A DNA stretch of 64,000 nucleotides from Erythrocercus mccallii (taxonomy: Eukaryota > Chordata > Aves > Passeriformes > Dicruridae): NCBI GenBank assembly GCA_013397435.1, contig VZRG01000520.1, forward strand, positions 310,001 through 374,000. Direction: 5' to 3'. This document shows positions 11,745-24,300 of this stretch, piece by piece. A program made the translations under genes and the position numbers. The notes under the pieces are model-generated. The model was not told the origin of the DNA and made no database searches. It saw nothing but the letters and a program-made list of their open reading frames with translations. How positions within the stretch are numbered: the first letter of the stretch is position 1; each line of letters starts with the position of its first letter.

Positions 11745-12240
11745 CCCGATGAAGGACGGCCCGCAGCAGCCTCAGGGTGCCGGGGCTGTGCGCAGGGGCC
11801 GCTTCGAACAGAGCCCGGGGGCCGCGGCTCCGGGCCGGGCCGGGCCCGCCTCTCCGCGCAGCCGCGCAGCCGCCGGGGCCGCGGGCGGGCCCTCACCGAG
11901 CGCGCCGGGCGGAGCTGCGGTCGCACGGGCGGGAGCCGAGGTGAGCCGGGGCCGGGCTTTCTCCGGGCGGCCCCTCCGCGGTTCTTTGCGTGGCTCCCGG
12001 CCCATCGCCCTCGCGGCCCGTCCCTGCGCCGGTCGGGGAGCGCCCGCAGCCGGCCCTGCCCGCCGGGTCCTGCCGAGCTGCCCGGGCGGAGCGCGGGTGC
12101 GGCCGGGCCGGGCCCCGCGGAGCGCGTCCCGCGGCGCTGCCCGCGCTGCCCTGAGGGCGGGGGAGCCCTGTGAGGGGGTGCCGGGGGGAGCTGCGGGGTC
12201 GCGCCGCCCGCCTCCGTCCGGCGGGCTTTGCCTTGGCACA
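11690..12240 (+). promoter_or_regulatory. CC2D1B: CpG-island promoter of CC2D1B
   Basis: Base composition changes abruptly to very GC- and CpG-rich between about 11745 and 12235, unlike the AT-rich flanks. There is no TATA box at a convincing place. Upstream lie an ETS-like CCGCAGGAAGTG (11693-11704) and CCAAT (11712-11716). A good splice donor GAG/GTGAGC at 11940/11941 suggests a non-coding first exon ending at 11940. This layout is typical of a broad, housekeeping-type promoter. The transcription start is not visible from sequence alone, and activity in the opposite direction cannot be excluded. Confidence 0.75.
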
Positions 12241-12276
12241 GGCAGGGGACTGACTTTAAGTTCCGTGTGCTCTCAG

Positions 12277-12316
12277 TCCTGTAGAGAACACAGCCCTCTG
12301 AAATTCATGAACCAAC
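12277..12316 (+). other. CC2D1B: CC2D1B 5' UTR part of the first coding exon (probable)
   Basis: A pyrimidine-rich acceptor GTGTGCTCTCAG ends at 12276. The sequence from there to the ATG contains an in-frame TGA at 12308-12310, so translation cannot begin further upstream in this frame. An alternative acceptor CACAG ends at 12241. Confidence 0.5.
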
Positions 12317-12382
12317 ATGCTTGGCAGAAGACCTAAAAAGAGCCCTCAGGCAAAGGGCCAGGGAGCTGCAGTTGCAAAGCAG
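12317..12382 (+). CDS. CC2D1B: CC2D1B coding exon 1 (residues 1-22)
   Basis: ATG at 12317 and donor GTAAGG at 12383. It encodes MLGRRPKKSPQAKGQGAAVAKQ, which parallels the remembered human start. The exon end lies inside the first unit of a 42-bp tandem duplication (see repeat at 12350). Confidence 0.9.
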
Positions 12383-15300
12383 GTAAGGAGAGCAAAGGGC
12401 CAGGGAGATGTGGTTGCAGAACCGGCAGGGAAACCTCCTAATCCCACTGCTCCTCAGGATAGTCTCGTTCAGACCTCTTGCTGTTTTCCTGCAGAATCTC
12501 CCATGTGTTAATAGCATTGCAAGAGTATGGAAAAAATTAGATTGTGTGCTGCTTGTTTTCCTTCCTTCTTAAATGCATTCTTCTTCATGTAAATATCTGA
12601 TAGGCAGCTGTGGAGGTCTTGCAGGGAAGGCACAGTGTTGTAATGCTGTAATCTTTGCATGAGACCTCATGACTCATGCTTACAGTATTTTCTTAGCCGA
12701 GCTGTGTTGAGATTTAATAATAACTTCAGTGACTCTGTGGAGGTTTTCCTTACATCTCTAAGAAAACAGAAATAAGAACAGCAGAATATCAGGTAACAAA
12801 ATAAGGGACTTATATGGGAGAACATGAAGATGCTAAACGAGAGACAGTTAATTTTAATTTCCCTTTATGTAGTCATTTTTTCATGTAATAGATAGACTGA
12901 TAAGCCTATGCCCCTTTCCTACAGATAAAAGTGAATTTAGCTGTGTCTGTTGGGGTTTTTTCCACACTTATTTGCCTTTGGATGGAGTTTCAGAAGTCTT
13001 GTGGAGAGAAACAATAATTAATCACGGTTGGCAGGTGTAGGAGGTCAGGCGACAGTGTCAAAATTAGAAATACAGTCAAGGCAAAATTCTGGATAGAAAA
13101 CTGACAGAAAAACACTGTAGTTAGAGTTAAAGAATATGTTAGAGCCAGAATGGAATTTCAGAAATCTTTGAAGCTAGAATAGAGGCAAGTAACAGGTGGA
13201 ATAACTGGTAAGAATATAGAGAAATGTGAAAAGGGATTGTAACAGGTTATTAGAGTAGAGGAAGTAGCTAAGATGTTCTCTTTTGGTGATTTAGGAACCA
13301 GTGTTCTCATACTGAAGGCAGAATGCTGTAGTTAGTGATCCATAGTGTCACCATGGCTCCAGTGTGAAAGTTTGCATTACTCAGTGACAGAGGTAGTGTG
13401 TCACTTACCTGAGCAGGAGAGAAGATACAAGATGAAAATGTCTTTCCTCCTTCCAGGGGAAAAAAAAGAAACCTCACTCTGAAAAGAGAGTAAATCAAGG
13501 ATGTGATTAACATATTTTACTGATTTCTAATTCAATACAGTTAATTATTCAGCCTGTCTTACAGCATGGATGTTTCTTGAAACAAATGGCTTGTTTGCTT
13601 TCAAATTAATTCAGTTTAAATTTTTTTTTGTTGTGTAGTTTATCAACTGCAATCTTTTTGTAACTTTTTTTTTGTTTTATTAAATATTGCTTCAATACTG
13701 CTAATTTCATTGGGAATGTTCCTTATTGAATGGATTGGAGCTAGAACTGCTGAATTGTGTTCTTGACTCCCATGTTTGCTGCAGTTGCTTCACTATCCAC
13801 ACTTGCAGGGTGGTAATGAGCAGATCCTGTGTGCTCCTGATCCATTCTGCACATTGATGAAAGGTCTATGTGTGTTCCATAGAACTTGAATCTTTAGATC
13901 ACCATTGTAAATATTTCCTATTTAAGTCTTGTCCTCAACTTCTTTCTGTTCTAGCCAAGCATGCAAATACTTTGGTTTTGCCTTAAAGCTGGGAGATGGA
14001 TAAGGCAGAGGGTGGCTGACTGATCTGCCCAGTGCCTTATGGAATGGCAAGGGCAGGATCAGGGCTAGGAAACAAACAGTGATGATTTTAAGTGCTGTTG
14101 CTGGTCCTTGGAACCTGTGTTTTTAGCTATACGTTTCACATTCTCCTTTGGGATTACAAAATGGTTCAAAGAGGGGCACAGAATGTTTCAGGACGGTAGC
14201 CACCAGCACTTCCATTCCTGCTGGGTTAAAAATATATATTATTACATTAATTTATAAGCTGACAGACTTCTTGCAGCACTTCAGATCCTTGAGACAGAAG
14301 GAGATTGCTAACCCTCAGAATAATGACAACTGATTTTTTTTCCTGTGCTGGACAGAAGCTGAAGTGCTGCCCCCTTGGCCATGTGAAGATCAACAAGGGC
14401 TTGTGCTTTGGAAAACTCTGAGGAAAGCTTCACCTACCTCATAGGATGAATCTAATTCTGTTCATTCATGTTTATAAAAAAATCTTAGCATACTTAAGAT
14501 AATTTTTTTTCTGGTGCAGTTAGTATCTCAACCAGAAATAGAAAAACCGTGAAAAAATGGCATTTTAAAAGAATACCTTTTGGTCTAAGACCCCAGAGAT
14601 TCCCTTGATGTACTTTGGAGCGTTTTGCCACAAGAGAGTGATAACCCCTACTGCCATATCCTGATTACTGTTATTAATACTATTCCCTGAGATGTTATCT
14701 CTTAGCTGATGATCTGTGCCAGCCAGTTTGATGGTTTTCTCCAGTGCAGTGTGGGCATTGCTGGGTTTTAATGGCTGTGTTTGTTTCTATGGGATTTAGA
14801 AACTGATGTGAGAAGACAGAACAGTTCTGTGTTTATAAATGTAGCTTCTTCAACAGATAAGAGTGAAGTCTCTGCAGTGTGCACATGTCATACCTGTTGT
14901 TTGTGAACCATGAGTGAATATTTTTTAGCTTAGCTGTTACAGGCACTGCCCTGAACTTCCCTGATGCTATCTGCTCCATGAGGCTCAGTAAAACAAACAT
15001 TTTATTCTACCTTGTTATGTCAGACTGTTAAATAGGATTGATTTCAAGAAACGGTTTGTGTAGAGTTTTAAAGAGAATAGTTGTGGGGTTTTAAGATTTA
15101 TATACCTTAAACCAGTTATGTGTGCTTGGTATGCATTGTTGTGGTAATAGAAGTGGTATGATAGTGGCCTGTAAAAAAAAAAAGTGAATAGAATTCAAAA
15201 TGCACTAAAATGTCTAAATAATCTATGCAGTGTGATGTTTTTGAGTGTCATCTTTGTTCAAACTGTAGGGTATTTTATTATTCTGTGTTGTTATTTTACC

Positions 15301-18300
15301 TTGGCTCCAGCTGGGGCTGTTTGTGGATTTCAATCCTGAAGAGATGCTGCTGGGTGCAGAGGAAGGTGAGGATGATGGGGACCTTGAAGCAGAGCTTGCT
15401 GCTATCACAGGAGCAAAAGTGAAAGAAGGAAAACCAAAACCAAAGGTGAAAAGTAAGTTAAAATACTGGAATCTTATTTACCTTTAATAAATTTATCTAA
15501 ATTTATTATTTATCTAAAAATCTTTAAATTTATCGAAAATGATATTTTATCTCTGGGAGAAGCTGAATTTGCAAGTGCTCTTTCCTTTAAAAGGTTTAAT
15601 TTGTTACTCCACAAACAATGTAAAAGTTTTTTTTGTTGTTGATGTTCTTGTAGATATAGGAAAAAGATCTCTGGTGGCTGGCCCATTTAATGACTAAATT
15701 AAGACATGCTTTTTTAGCATATGAAGTCATAAAAAGGTGTAGTAGGCGCTAGATGATTTCAGAAGGGAAATTGTGTTTCTTGGGGAGGGTGGGTTGTTTG
15801 TCATGTGGCTGTTCTGTTTTTGTTTGAAGAATGAATTTACATAATGAGCATTATATTTTTAGTTACTTGGAGTCTGTAACCAAAACCGAATCCCATTTTC
15901 AGAGGCAAATGCTGATGCAATTACTTGGAGAATCCTGTAGCTTGTGTTATGCAGGTTAGAGTGTCTCTTGGGATGGACTACCACTTCTAACAGTTTCAGT
16001 ATCTGTTAGTTTTGTCTGGTGGTGTTTGCATGCAGCTCTGCAGTGTTTTACAGGCTTGCTGTAATGTACCATAAAACAAAGCTGCTGCTGCTGCTGCGAG
16101 GGGCACTCCAGTGAGCGTGCTCTGCCTCTGAGCATGCCTGTGTTTGTGGAGCTGCAGGGTGAGCTGGTTCAGGAACAACTCTGCAAAAAGCAACCTGTGT
16201 TCTTGTGGGAGGTTTTCAGCTGAACCAGGTTTGCTCCCTGCCTATTTGAGACCTGGGCTGGCAGCCAGGGGTTGAGGTGGGACAAGGAAAATGGGACCTA
16301 CAGGTGTGTGAGCAGGTGCAGGGAGGAAGGGATAGTGCACCCACAGCCTTATTTGCAGCTCTGCAGTAATTTCACTGTAATATTTGAAGGAGCTTTACAC
16401 AGAGCAGCAGGGAAATAAAAGATTTTGAAATATTTAGGCAAGGTAACTCTATAAACATGGTAGCTGATGATGGACAAAGGACATGTTTGTATCTGAAACT
16501 AAATTCAAAATAATTTCCACTCTCCACATTTCAAAATTTTAGTAAACTCTTAAAGCTAATGAGCATAATTGTATGAATAGGTGTAATAGCAGAACTTCTG
16601 CAGTTGGACATGGGTTACTCGTGGCTGAAACATGCAGAGTAATGTTTTGAGGGTGAATCTGTGTATCAGGAGCTCTTGAACTGTTGTCAGCTTTTCAAGA
16701 GCTAACTTCCCTCTCACCCTCATCATGTCACTTATTTTGTTGTTTCAGTCTTTTTATTTCTAAGAGGAAAATAAAACTTCAGACAGTGCATAATTAACAT
16801 TTACTATACCTAACATTTACTGTGCCTTCTAAATGTGTGGTTCAAAAAGGATTTTGCAAAGTAAAGTGCAGCTGTTCTGTTTTCCTGTTAGAATTGGAAG
16901 TGTGTGGGTTAGAAGCTCATGGAGGATGAGCAGCCGGCACTGGGGACTCCTGAGACCTGGCCCGGTGCAGAGGTGGGGGCAGGATGCAGGCAGGCAACAG
17001 CCTGGAAAGGGGGAGCTGCAGTGAGGACAGGGGAAAACAGATCCTGTCTGGGAAAGGACAGAAAAAAGGGATCCAGTGCAGCTCATGTGCTTGGTTCTTG
17101 GCTGAGCACCAGGTGCAGTAATTCCCTCCTGGATTACATACTAGAGCTCTGACTGGGTGTGGGGGAATGGCCTCCTCCTCCAGCAAAAGCTGCACTGTTG
17201 GAACATCTTAAGCACAGAGATCCCTGCTCTCTCTGATAAGTGCCAGCTGGGCAGCCACTCACGTGTTTGAAATTTTGGCCTCATCTTGCTGCACAGGATT
17301 AGAGCTGAAAAACCATCTGAGGAGGCTTGATTAGATTTTTTGCCTCTGCTGCAGTTTTCTGCACAGCCAGTTGCCTTTGGATATGGCCTGCAGTCCGAGT
17401 TTTGCTAAGGGTCAAATTTATGAGCAGTGTTTGAGACAAATACTGAAGCACTGATGGGGTGAATTAGATTATTTGAACAGAAACAGTTTCATACCTGGGT
17501 TAATTTTCAGCTGATTCAGCAGGGAGTGAATGGATCCATTTAAATTGACTGTAAGGCTCTGTCCTGGAGATCTGTATTTTCTGCAGCTTTTTCTGCCACT
17601 GGTGAGTCACAGTCATGTGTCTGCTTAGGGAAGTATCAGAGGCATTTACGTGGACAGTTGGGATTTGTGGGCAAACAACCTCACCTTTGACAGGGTGTTG
17701 AGGAAGTTGATAATTTAGGAACATGTGGTTGGCACAGGATGAAGCACAGATGAGAACTCAACAATGGGGAGTTAAGTAGAGTTTTCAGGATGAAAACCAG
17801 AAGCAAAATTGCAAAATGAAGGAGCCAAGAAAGATTTGGAAAAGGCTGAATCTCATCATCATGAGACAGCAGTGCAGAAAAGTGTCTTACTGCCCTGCCT
17901 CGACTGTCATAGCAGAAGCACCAGTGCTGCTTTTCCTGGGTGCTCACTTCCCAGTCTTTGCCCTTCATCTATCCCTATACTCTCTTACCTATGACACTGT
18001 GCAATAAGGGGGGCACAAGAGGGGAGGTCACTGCTCTGTTTCAGCTGGTAGCAGCTCCTTCAGGATTTATACTGAGTGACTGCATAACTGTTCCTTTGGG
18101 TTTATGGCTCCTGGGGATTTCCTTTTCCAGCTCCTCTGCCCATGGATCATATTGAAAAGATGGCTGCAGAGTGTATGAAGGACCTGAATGAAGAGGAAGA
18201 TGCAGATGATGAAGACTTGGAGAAAGATACAGACCTGTTGGTATGCATAACTGTTAGCAAAGAGTTTTATTATGTGTTTTTTGTTTTGTTTGTTGTTTGT

Positions 18301-21300
18301 TTTTTTTAACAGAACTGCATTTATCAAAAATGTCTGGTAGCTTTCTGGTGAAAAGCTAAAATACTGCAAAAGCATCATTAGATGCAAGTCCTTGCAGGAT
18401 CCATCCCCCTGCACAGCAGAGTAAGAGAGTTTCCTAACATTTATATGTGTGGGGGTCTTAGAGAATTGAGGGAAGAGCAGGAATCCCATTCCATGATGAA
18501 AGACAGCCAGGGACAGTCTCCTTAAAGTGATGTCTGCCACCATTTTGCAACTGCTTCAAGTAGTGCTTGGCCTGAGAGAACACCTCAAGAAAGTCTTTGT
18601 TGTTTCAGTGACTCATCTAACTGGCAGAGTTTAGGGAAGGAGTGTTAAGCAGTGGTTTTGACTGCCATTGCTAGTAGAGGCTTTTTGGAAATTTGAAATT
18701 TAGGTCTGCATAATCTTTGTAAAAATACTTCTCTGAATTTCTCCAGCTTGTGTGGTGATCCTGGGGCTGCAGTGCAGCTTTTCAATGGTATCTGGAACCA
18801 GTTTAAATTAATAATACAAAATAAAATTGGATTTTAAAAGGAGTAGAATAGATCTTCAGACTCCTCACTTGGGTTCAAGATCTGTCCAAGGCTTTTGACA
18901 CTTTAGACTTGATTTTATTTTTATCTTTTGAGGACAGAGAAAATTTTGAGGAAAAGCCTTTTGTTGGCTCTTACTTTTACATTAGGCAGAGTTGCAAGAA
19001 GTTCTGGAGGAAGAAGGTGAGACAGGAAGCTGTGAGGATGAAATGACAGCAACAGAGCCATCCCCAGCTGAACCAGAAGATGAACTACCTGAACTGCAAT
19101 CACAGGTAGGAATGAGCTTCGTGTTTCTGACAGTTTTGCTCAATCACTGTTGGCACATGGCTTGTATGAGGGTCATTATCAAGAATCTAGGGAGGTCTTG
19201 TCTTCCAAGGAAGAAAAACCTACACTATTGCTGTTTCCTCTGGGGAAGCCAGTGCTGTATGGGTGCAAGTGATCCTTTGGCTTTGTTCCAAGGGTGAATT
19301 CTGATGTTAGCATAGAATTGAGGAGATAAACAACTGGAGTCAAGCAAGTCTTGTCCCTCATTATGCATAGGAGCATGCTGACTGCAGTGGAGGCTTCCAG
19401 AGTTCATATCTTCTCCCTAAGAGTATTGAGCAGTGTGCTGAAATTGTGAGACATGTGATAACTCGGCATCTCTGACATAGTTTTGGATTTTTTATCAGTA
19501 GCATTATCTGTCTCAGCTTAATTTGTCAGTGCTCTTGCAGTCAAATCCTTTATTCAGTCACTGCATGTTTCTGTTGCGTGCCACATATTCCATTGCCTTG
19601 TACATTGGGCCCATTAGTAAATGGATTGAGGGGGTTTCTGTAGAGATAATGGCAATAATTACATCAGGAGCCATCTGCAAGGTCTCTGTGGCTGTGGAGA
19701 GTTTGTAAGTAGCTACTCATGACTTTGCTTAGGCTGCTTTTGTCACTGAACTAATTTCAGGCTGTAGGAGGAGGAAAAAGAGCTCTTGTTGTAAAACCTG
19801 GTTGAAACCCAGAAAGGAGCAAACTAGCATGGTTTAAAAATAAGAAAAGAATAAGTCAAGATTTGTGCCAAAATACCTCTTCACACCCTCTGTTGTGTGG
19901 GGTTTGAGAGACTTCAGTGTTCTCCTCACCTACTCCCCGACCACATGGCTCCAATTACCCTGTGAGTGAGAGTTTCCCAAGTCTCTCCACCCATTCTTGT
20001 GTGTGAGGCTTTTGAGAGAGCCCAGAGGTGGATGCAGGGCCCGTTAGCACAGCACAAACGCTCCTCTGTTCCAGGGGCTGTTCCTTCCTGCGCTCAGTTC
20101 ACAGCAGCGTGTGTGTGTAGAAGAGGAGTGTTTGTTTTTCAGTGCGGTGGGAAAACTCGTCTAGCTGGATGAAATAAGTTTTCTTGATTTGTTTTATTGT
20201 TTTTTCTGAGACCTCCTCACTTCCTGCTGTTACCAGTGAGCTACAGCAGACACTCCAGGGGAGAATTGCTGACTACAGGACGGCGATTTCTAACGCGAAG
20301 GAGTCAGGGGAGGGTGCCAAAACACGGCGGTACGAGAGAGGCCTAAAGGTGAGTTGGGATCAGCAGGATGTGAGTGAGGCTGAGGCAAAGTCAGCTCTGA
20401 AGTGTGGTCTTCCCAGTTGTGTGAGTTTGTTGACAGGGGAGTGAAATCTTCATGTGCTGCCTGGTGCTACTTTCAAAATATTTGTTGTTACTGACTGCCC
20501 ACCTGATACAGCAAACACACAGATAAGGTGTGGCTTCAGCTGCCTTTTGTGTGTCAGCTTTGTTTCTGTTGAATGTGCCAGGTGATAGCTGAAGGCAGGG
20601 TTTGTGATACATGCTGAAGTTAAACCCGCCTGCCTGGATCTGAATTTGACCTGTGGTGAGTGCTCAGTGTTACCTTAAAGCAAAGTTTAGGAGTTTTCGT
20701 AGCACATACACCTTTCAGTTCATCACTGCTGCCTTCGCTTAGGTACTAACCTTCCACTCACTTCTGTCAGACAGAGGGAGGTGGTGCCTTTCCCTGAGTG
20801 TTTTGGCTGTGCTTGGAAAGGAGTAGAGCAGGATTTTTGATTAAGGCAGTTTAGAACTGCAGCAAAGAGCAGTCTCTCCAGCCTCTCGTGGTTCCAGGCA
20901 GGTGGCGTGCTTGCAGTGATCTGCAGTGCTTGTTTACTGCTGGGCAGGGCCTTCCTCTCCCCGTTGCTGTCAGCAGCTCTCCTGCATCACCTCAGGCAGC
21001 AGCAGAGCTGTACAGCTCAGGGCTGTGCACTGGGGCAGGATGTAATGGCTCACTGGCTGCCAGGTGTCTTGGGATACAAAGGGGACAACTGAGGCCAAAC
21101 TCAGGGAGGAAGAAGCACAAGAAAAATGTCTGTGGGTGTCCACTGCCTGCCAGCTCTGACAGGAATGTACACAAAACCACCTGGCCTTTCTGAGAGCCAC
21201 ACGGATGGGCAGACCAGCTATTCCATCCAGTAATGAGCTTAGTGCACTGTGCCACTTCCTTTATTTCTCAGGGTAGGGAGTTTCCCTTGCCTAAGCAGTG

Positions 21301-24300
21301 TAACTGAGGAAAATAGACCAGATCTCATGTCACAGCTCACAGCTACTTAATTAGCAAAATTGCAAATGGTGTAGAGTTCTCTGTTTTATGTAGTTCTTGG
21401 AACTGTGACCTTCAATCTCAGTCTGTCACCCCCTACGTGGAGAAGAGGGAGCTGCCTAAGGGTTGCTGATCTGAACCCCAGTCTCCCATGTAGTCATTTC
21501 AGAGTATCTCTGCCACTGTTATTCAACAGGTCAAACAATGCCGTGACTAAATAAAAATGGCAGGGATTCTGACACTGATGAGATTTTGTTGTTGTCTTTC
21601 TGTGCTTCCATTTCAGAAGTAAAACTTGTGTTTTGGCATGAAGTGCATGATGGTCTTTTGTCTGAACCTTAAATTAAATTTTAAAAATAAAAATACTGAG
21701 GAAGGTAGTATTTGGGGTGGAGGAGGGGTTTTAAAAAATGAGCAGCAGTTAACAAGTTAGAGATGGTGAGAGCTCCTTACATGGGTGGTGAGCTGGAGCT
21801 CCATTTCCTTTGTTAGTGTTTAATGGCTTTTCTCATTGCATTAAATAGGATTGCAGACCCCTTCCTTGCCTGGATCCACGTAGGCAGTGACATTTCAGAA
21901 TAGCGTATTTTATTATATTTTAAAGATGCACAAAATTAATCTACAGTATAAATGGCTTCCTTGGTGACTTTGTGTGACAAAGCTGAGTGGATAACATCAG
22001 CTCTTCAATAAATCTGGGTGCTGAGGTAGCTGCAGTTAACTGGTTTAGGTAACAAGGCCTTTGCACTGGGTTGCTCTGGTATCTGGACACCTTTCACTGG
22101 CACTGGAGTTTTCCTTGCAGAGAAACAGGGAGCTGAAAGGCAGCAGTTTGTAGTGGTGTGTGACAGACCCTGTCATGTATAAGGGGATGAATTTGTCTTT
22201 AATGATTTTATACTAGTAACATGTTTGTTGTTCCTTCCATGCCAGACACTGGAAACCATGCTGGCTGCAGTGAAGAAAGGCAAAAACATCAATGAGGAAG
22301 AAATGCCACCTCCTGTTGCAACAGGAAAGAGTTCTTCTTACGTACCTCAAGCCATTGGAGTGGAACTAGAGAATTCAGGAGATTCACCAGAGAATAAAGC
22401 TGAGTCTGCTGCAGATGATGAGCAGAAGGCTTCTCCTGAGGCAAAGGAGCATTTGGAATCAGAGTCTCTGCAGGGTCGTGCTGCTGTTGATCCTGCTGTG
22501 GAAACAGGTACGGTGATCTGAGAGGAGAAGCAGTTGCAACCCTATTTTAATGCTGCATCTTCCCTGATGTATGTGTTATGTGTAGCAAAGCACTGCTTAT
22601 GTTGGAGCTTCCCTGCTGAATGTCTCAGAGTTGGCCATGGAATGCTGAGTTTCTGCCAGTGGAATCAGTTATTGTTTTAGAGCTCTTCTGTGCACTGGGT
22701 CAGTATCCTTAACTTCTCCTGTGCCTCAGTTTCTCCTTCAATATTTGACATGTGGAATTCCAAACTTTAAAGAGTTTTGAGATGCTAAATTAAAGACCTA
22801 GTATTTTTCTTTAAATTGGGAAAAGTGGAATTCTTATGTTAGATAGGACTTCTGAAGACTGGAAGAAAAAGGATATTTGTAAGATGGCTGTTGTGACTTA
22901 GAGCAAAAGGGGATAAATGTGGGTTTGCATAGATGGATGTAGCAAGGGATGCAAATCTTGCATTCTCTGTGTCAATCTCAGCATTGTCTCATTCTCCCAG
23001 ATGCCCAGCACAGCAGCACACGAGCAATCCTACTTATGAGGCAGAAGGAATATAAATTAGCAGCTCTAAAAGCCAAGCAGCAAGGAGACCTGGAGAAAGC
23101 AAAGGAATACATGAAGGCAGGCAAGGTATGCACTCAAGAAATCCTGAATGCTGAACACACTCTGTGCTGTACCCACATGCATTAAATGTCACATACTTAC
23201 TGTGGCAGCTGGCAGGTCTTGGACAAACCAGAATAAACCTTTTGTTTTTTCCCGTGTTAGAAATTTAACGTGGTGTTGGAAGCTTTGGACAGTGGGCAGC
23301 CAATAGATCTCCAGAATATGCCTCCATCTCCTCAGGGTAAGATTTGCCTTCAGAAAACCTTTTCAGAAGTCTCTCTATGCTTTAATGGAATGATTCTACA
23401 TTTGATTGCAAAGCTGTTAAAAGAACTGGAGATCGTTTAGGACAGAGGCTCACTGCATGTTCACAGTCTAATCAAGACCAATGAAGCGAAATGAGGTATC
23501 ATTACTTATATTGCAGTTACTCTCTGTGAATTACAAGTTCTAACAAGTATTGATGTCTGATATTCCTGGTTTTATAAGCATAGATAATAGCAGCCAGTAT
23601 TTGAAGTGGAAGGGAAAGAAGGATAATGGCACATTCTTAAAATTTACTATAACGTTTGATGGTGCTATGTGCTTCAACTAAAGTTCATAATGTTCAGATT
23701 AACAAACATTGCAGTGCACTAAAGTCTAATTTTTAAAGCAAGTTATCAATATTAAAGGTGCCTCAGTCCTCGTAAGAGAGAGTTTGGTGTTTCTTTAAGT
23801 GGATGCAGTATGCCCACCAATAATTAATACTTGCTCTTTGTAGCCCACTGTTGCAAACAACTTACTTCAGTAGATTATTTTATTCTAAGAAACAAAGTGA
23901 CAGATTATTTCAGTAAATCGTGAGATTCATGACTCAAAGTTACTGATCACTAAATGGCATTGCAGAGAAACTTCACCTAGGGCATAACCTTGCCTTAAAA
24001 AGTGCAAGATTTTTGCAATGTGAATAATCTTCTAGTTTTATGTTATACAATACCAGAAACTGGAGTTTCTGAATAGATGATAAGAGTTTCTTCCCTTTTC
24101 CAGCACATCTTTTGTTACGAGAATATTTTAGTCAATTAGCAGACTTGTTCACTCTTTCCATCTGCCAAGATACCAAGTTACATTTTGGGGAGAGGATTCT
24201 TAGAATACTTGAACTACTTTTACTTTTTTTTTCCCCTCGAGCAGCCCTAACCAAAATTAAGTCAGCATTTGAGATTTTGTCTTATAAAGCAGGTTCTGTG

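Noticed and set aside
11749..12336. Long GC-rich open frames on both strands of the CpG island (195 codons on +, 155 on -)
   Set aside because: High GC content removes stop codons by chance. The predicted proteins are Arg/Ala/Pro/Gly-rich in several frames at once, the frame differs from the CC2D1B start, and no known family is recognised.
16081..16095. (GCT)5 run as a trinucleotide-expansion locus
   Set aside because: Only five units in an intron, so it is unremarkable.
18067..18543. 158-codon minus-strand open frame
   Set aside because: It lies antisense to CC2D1B coding exon 3 and its introns. The composition is not protein-like, and no family is recognised.
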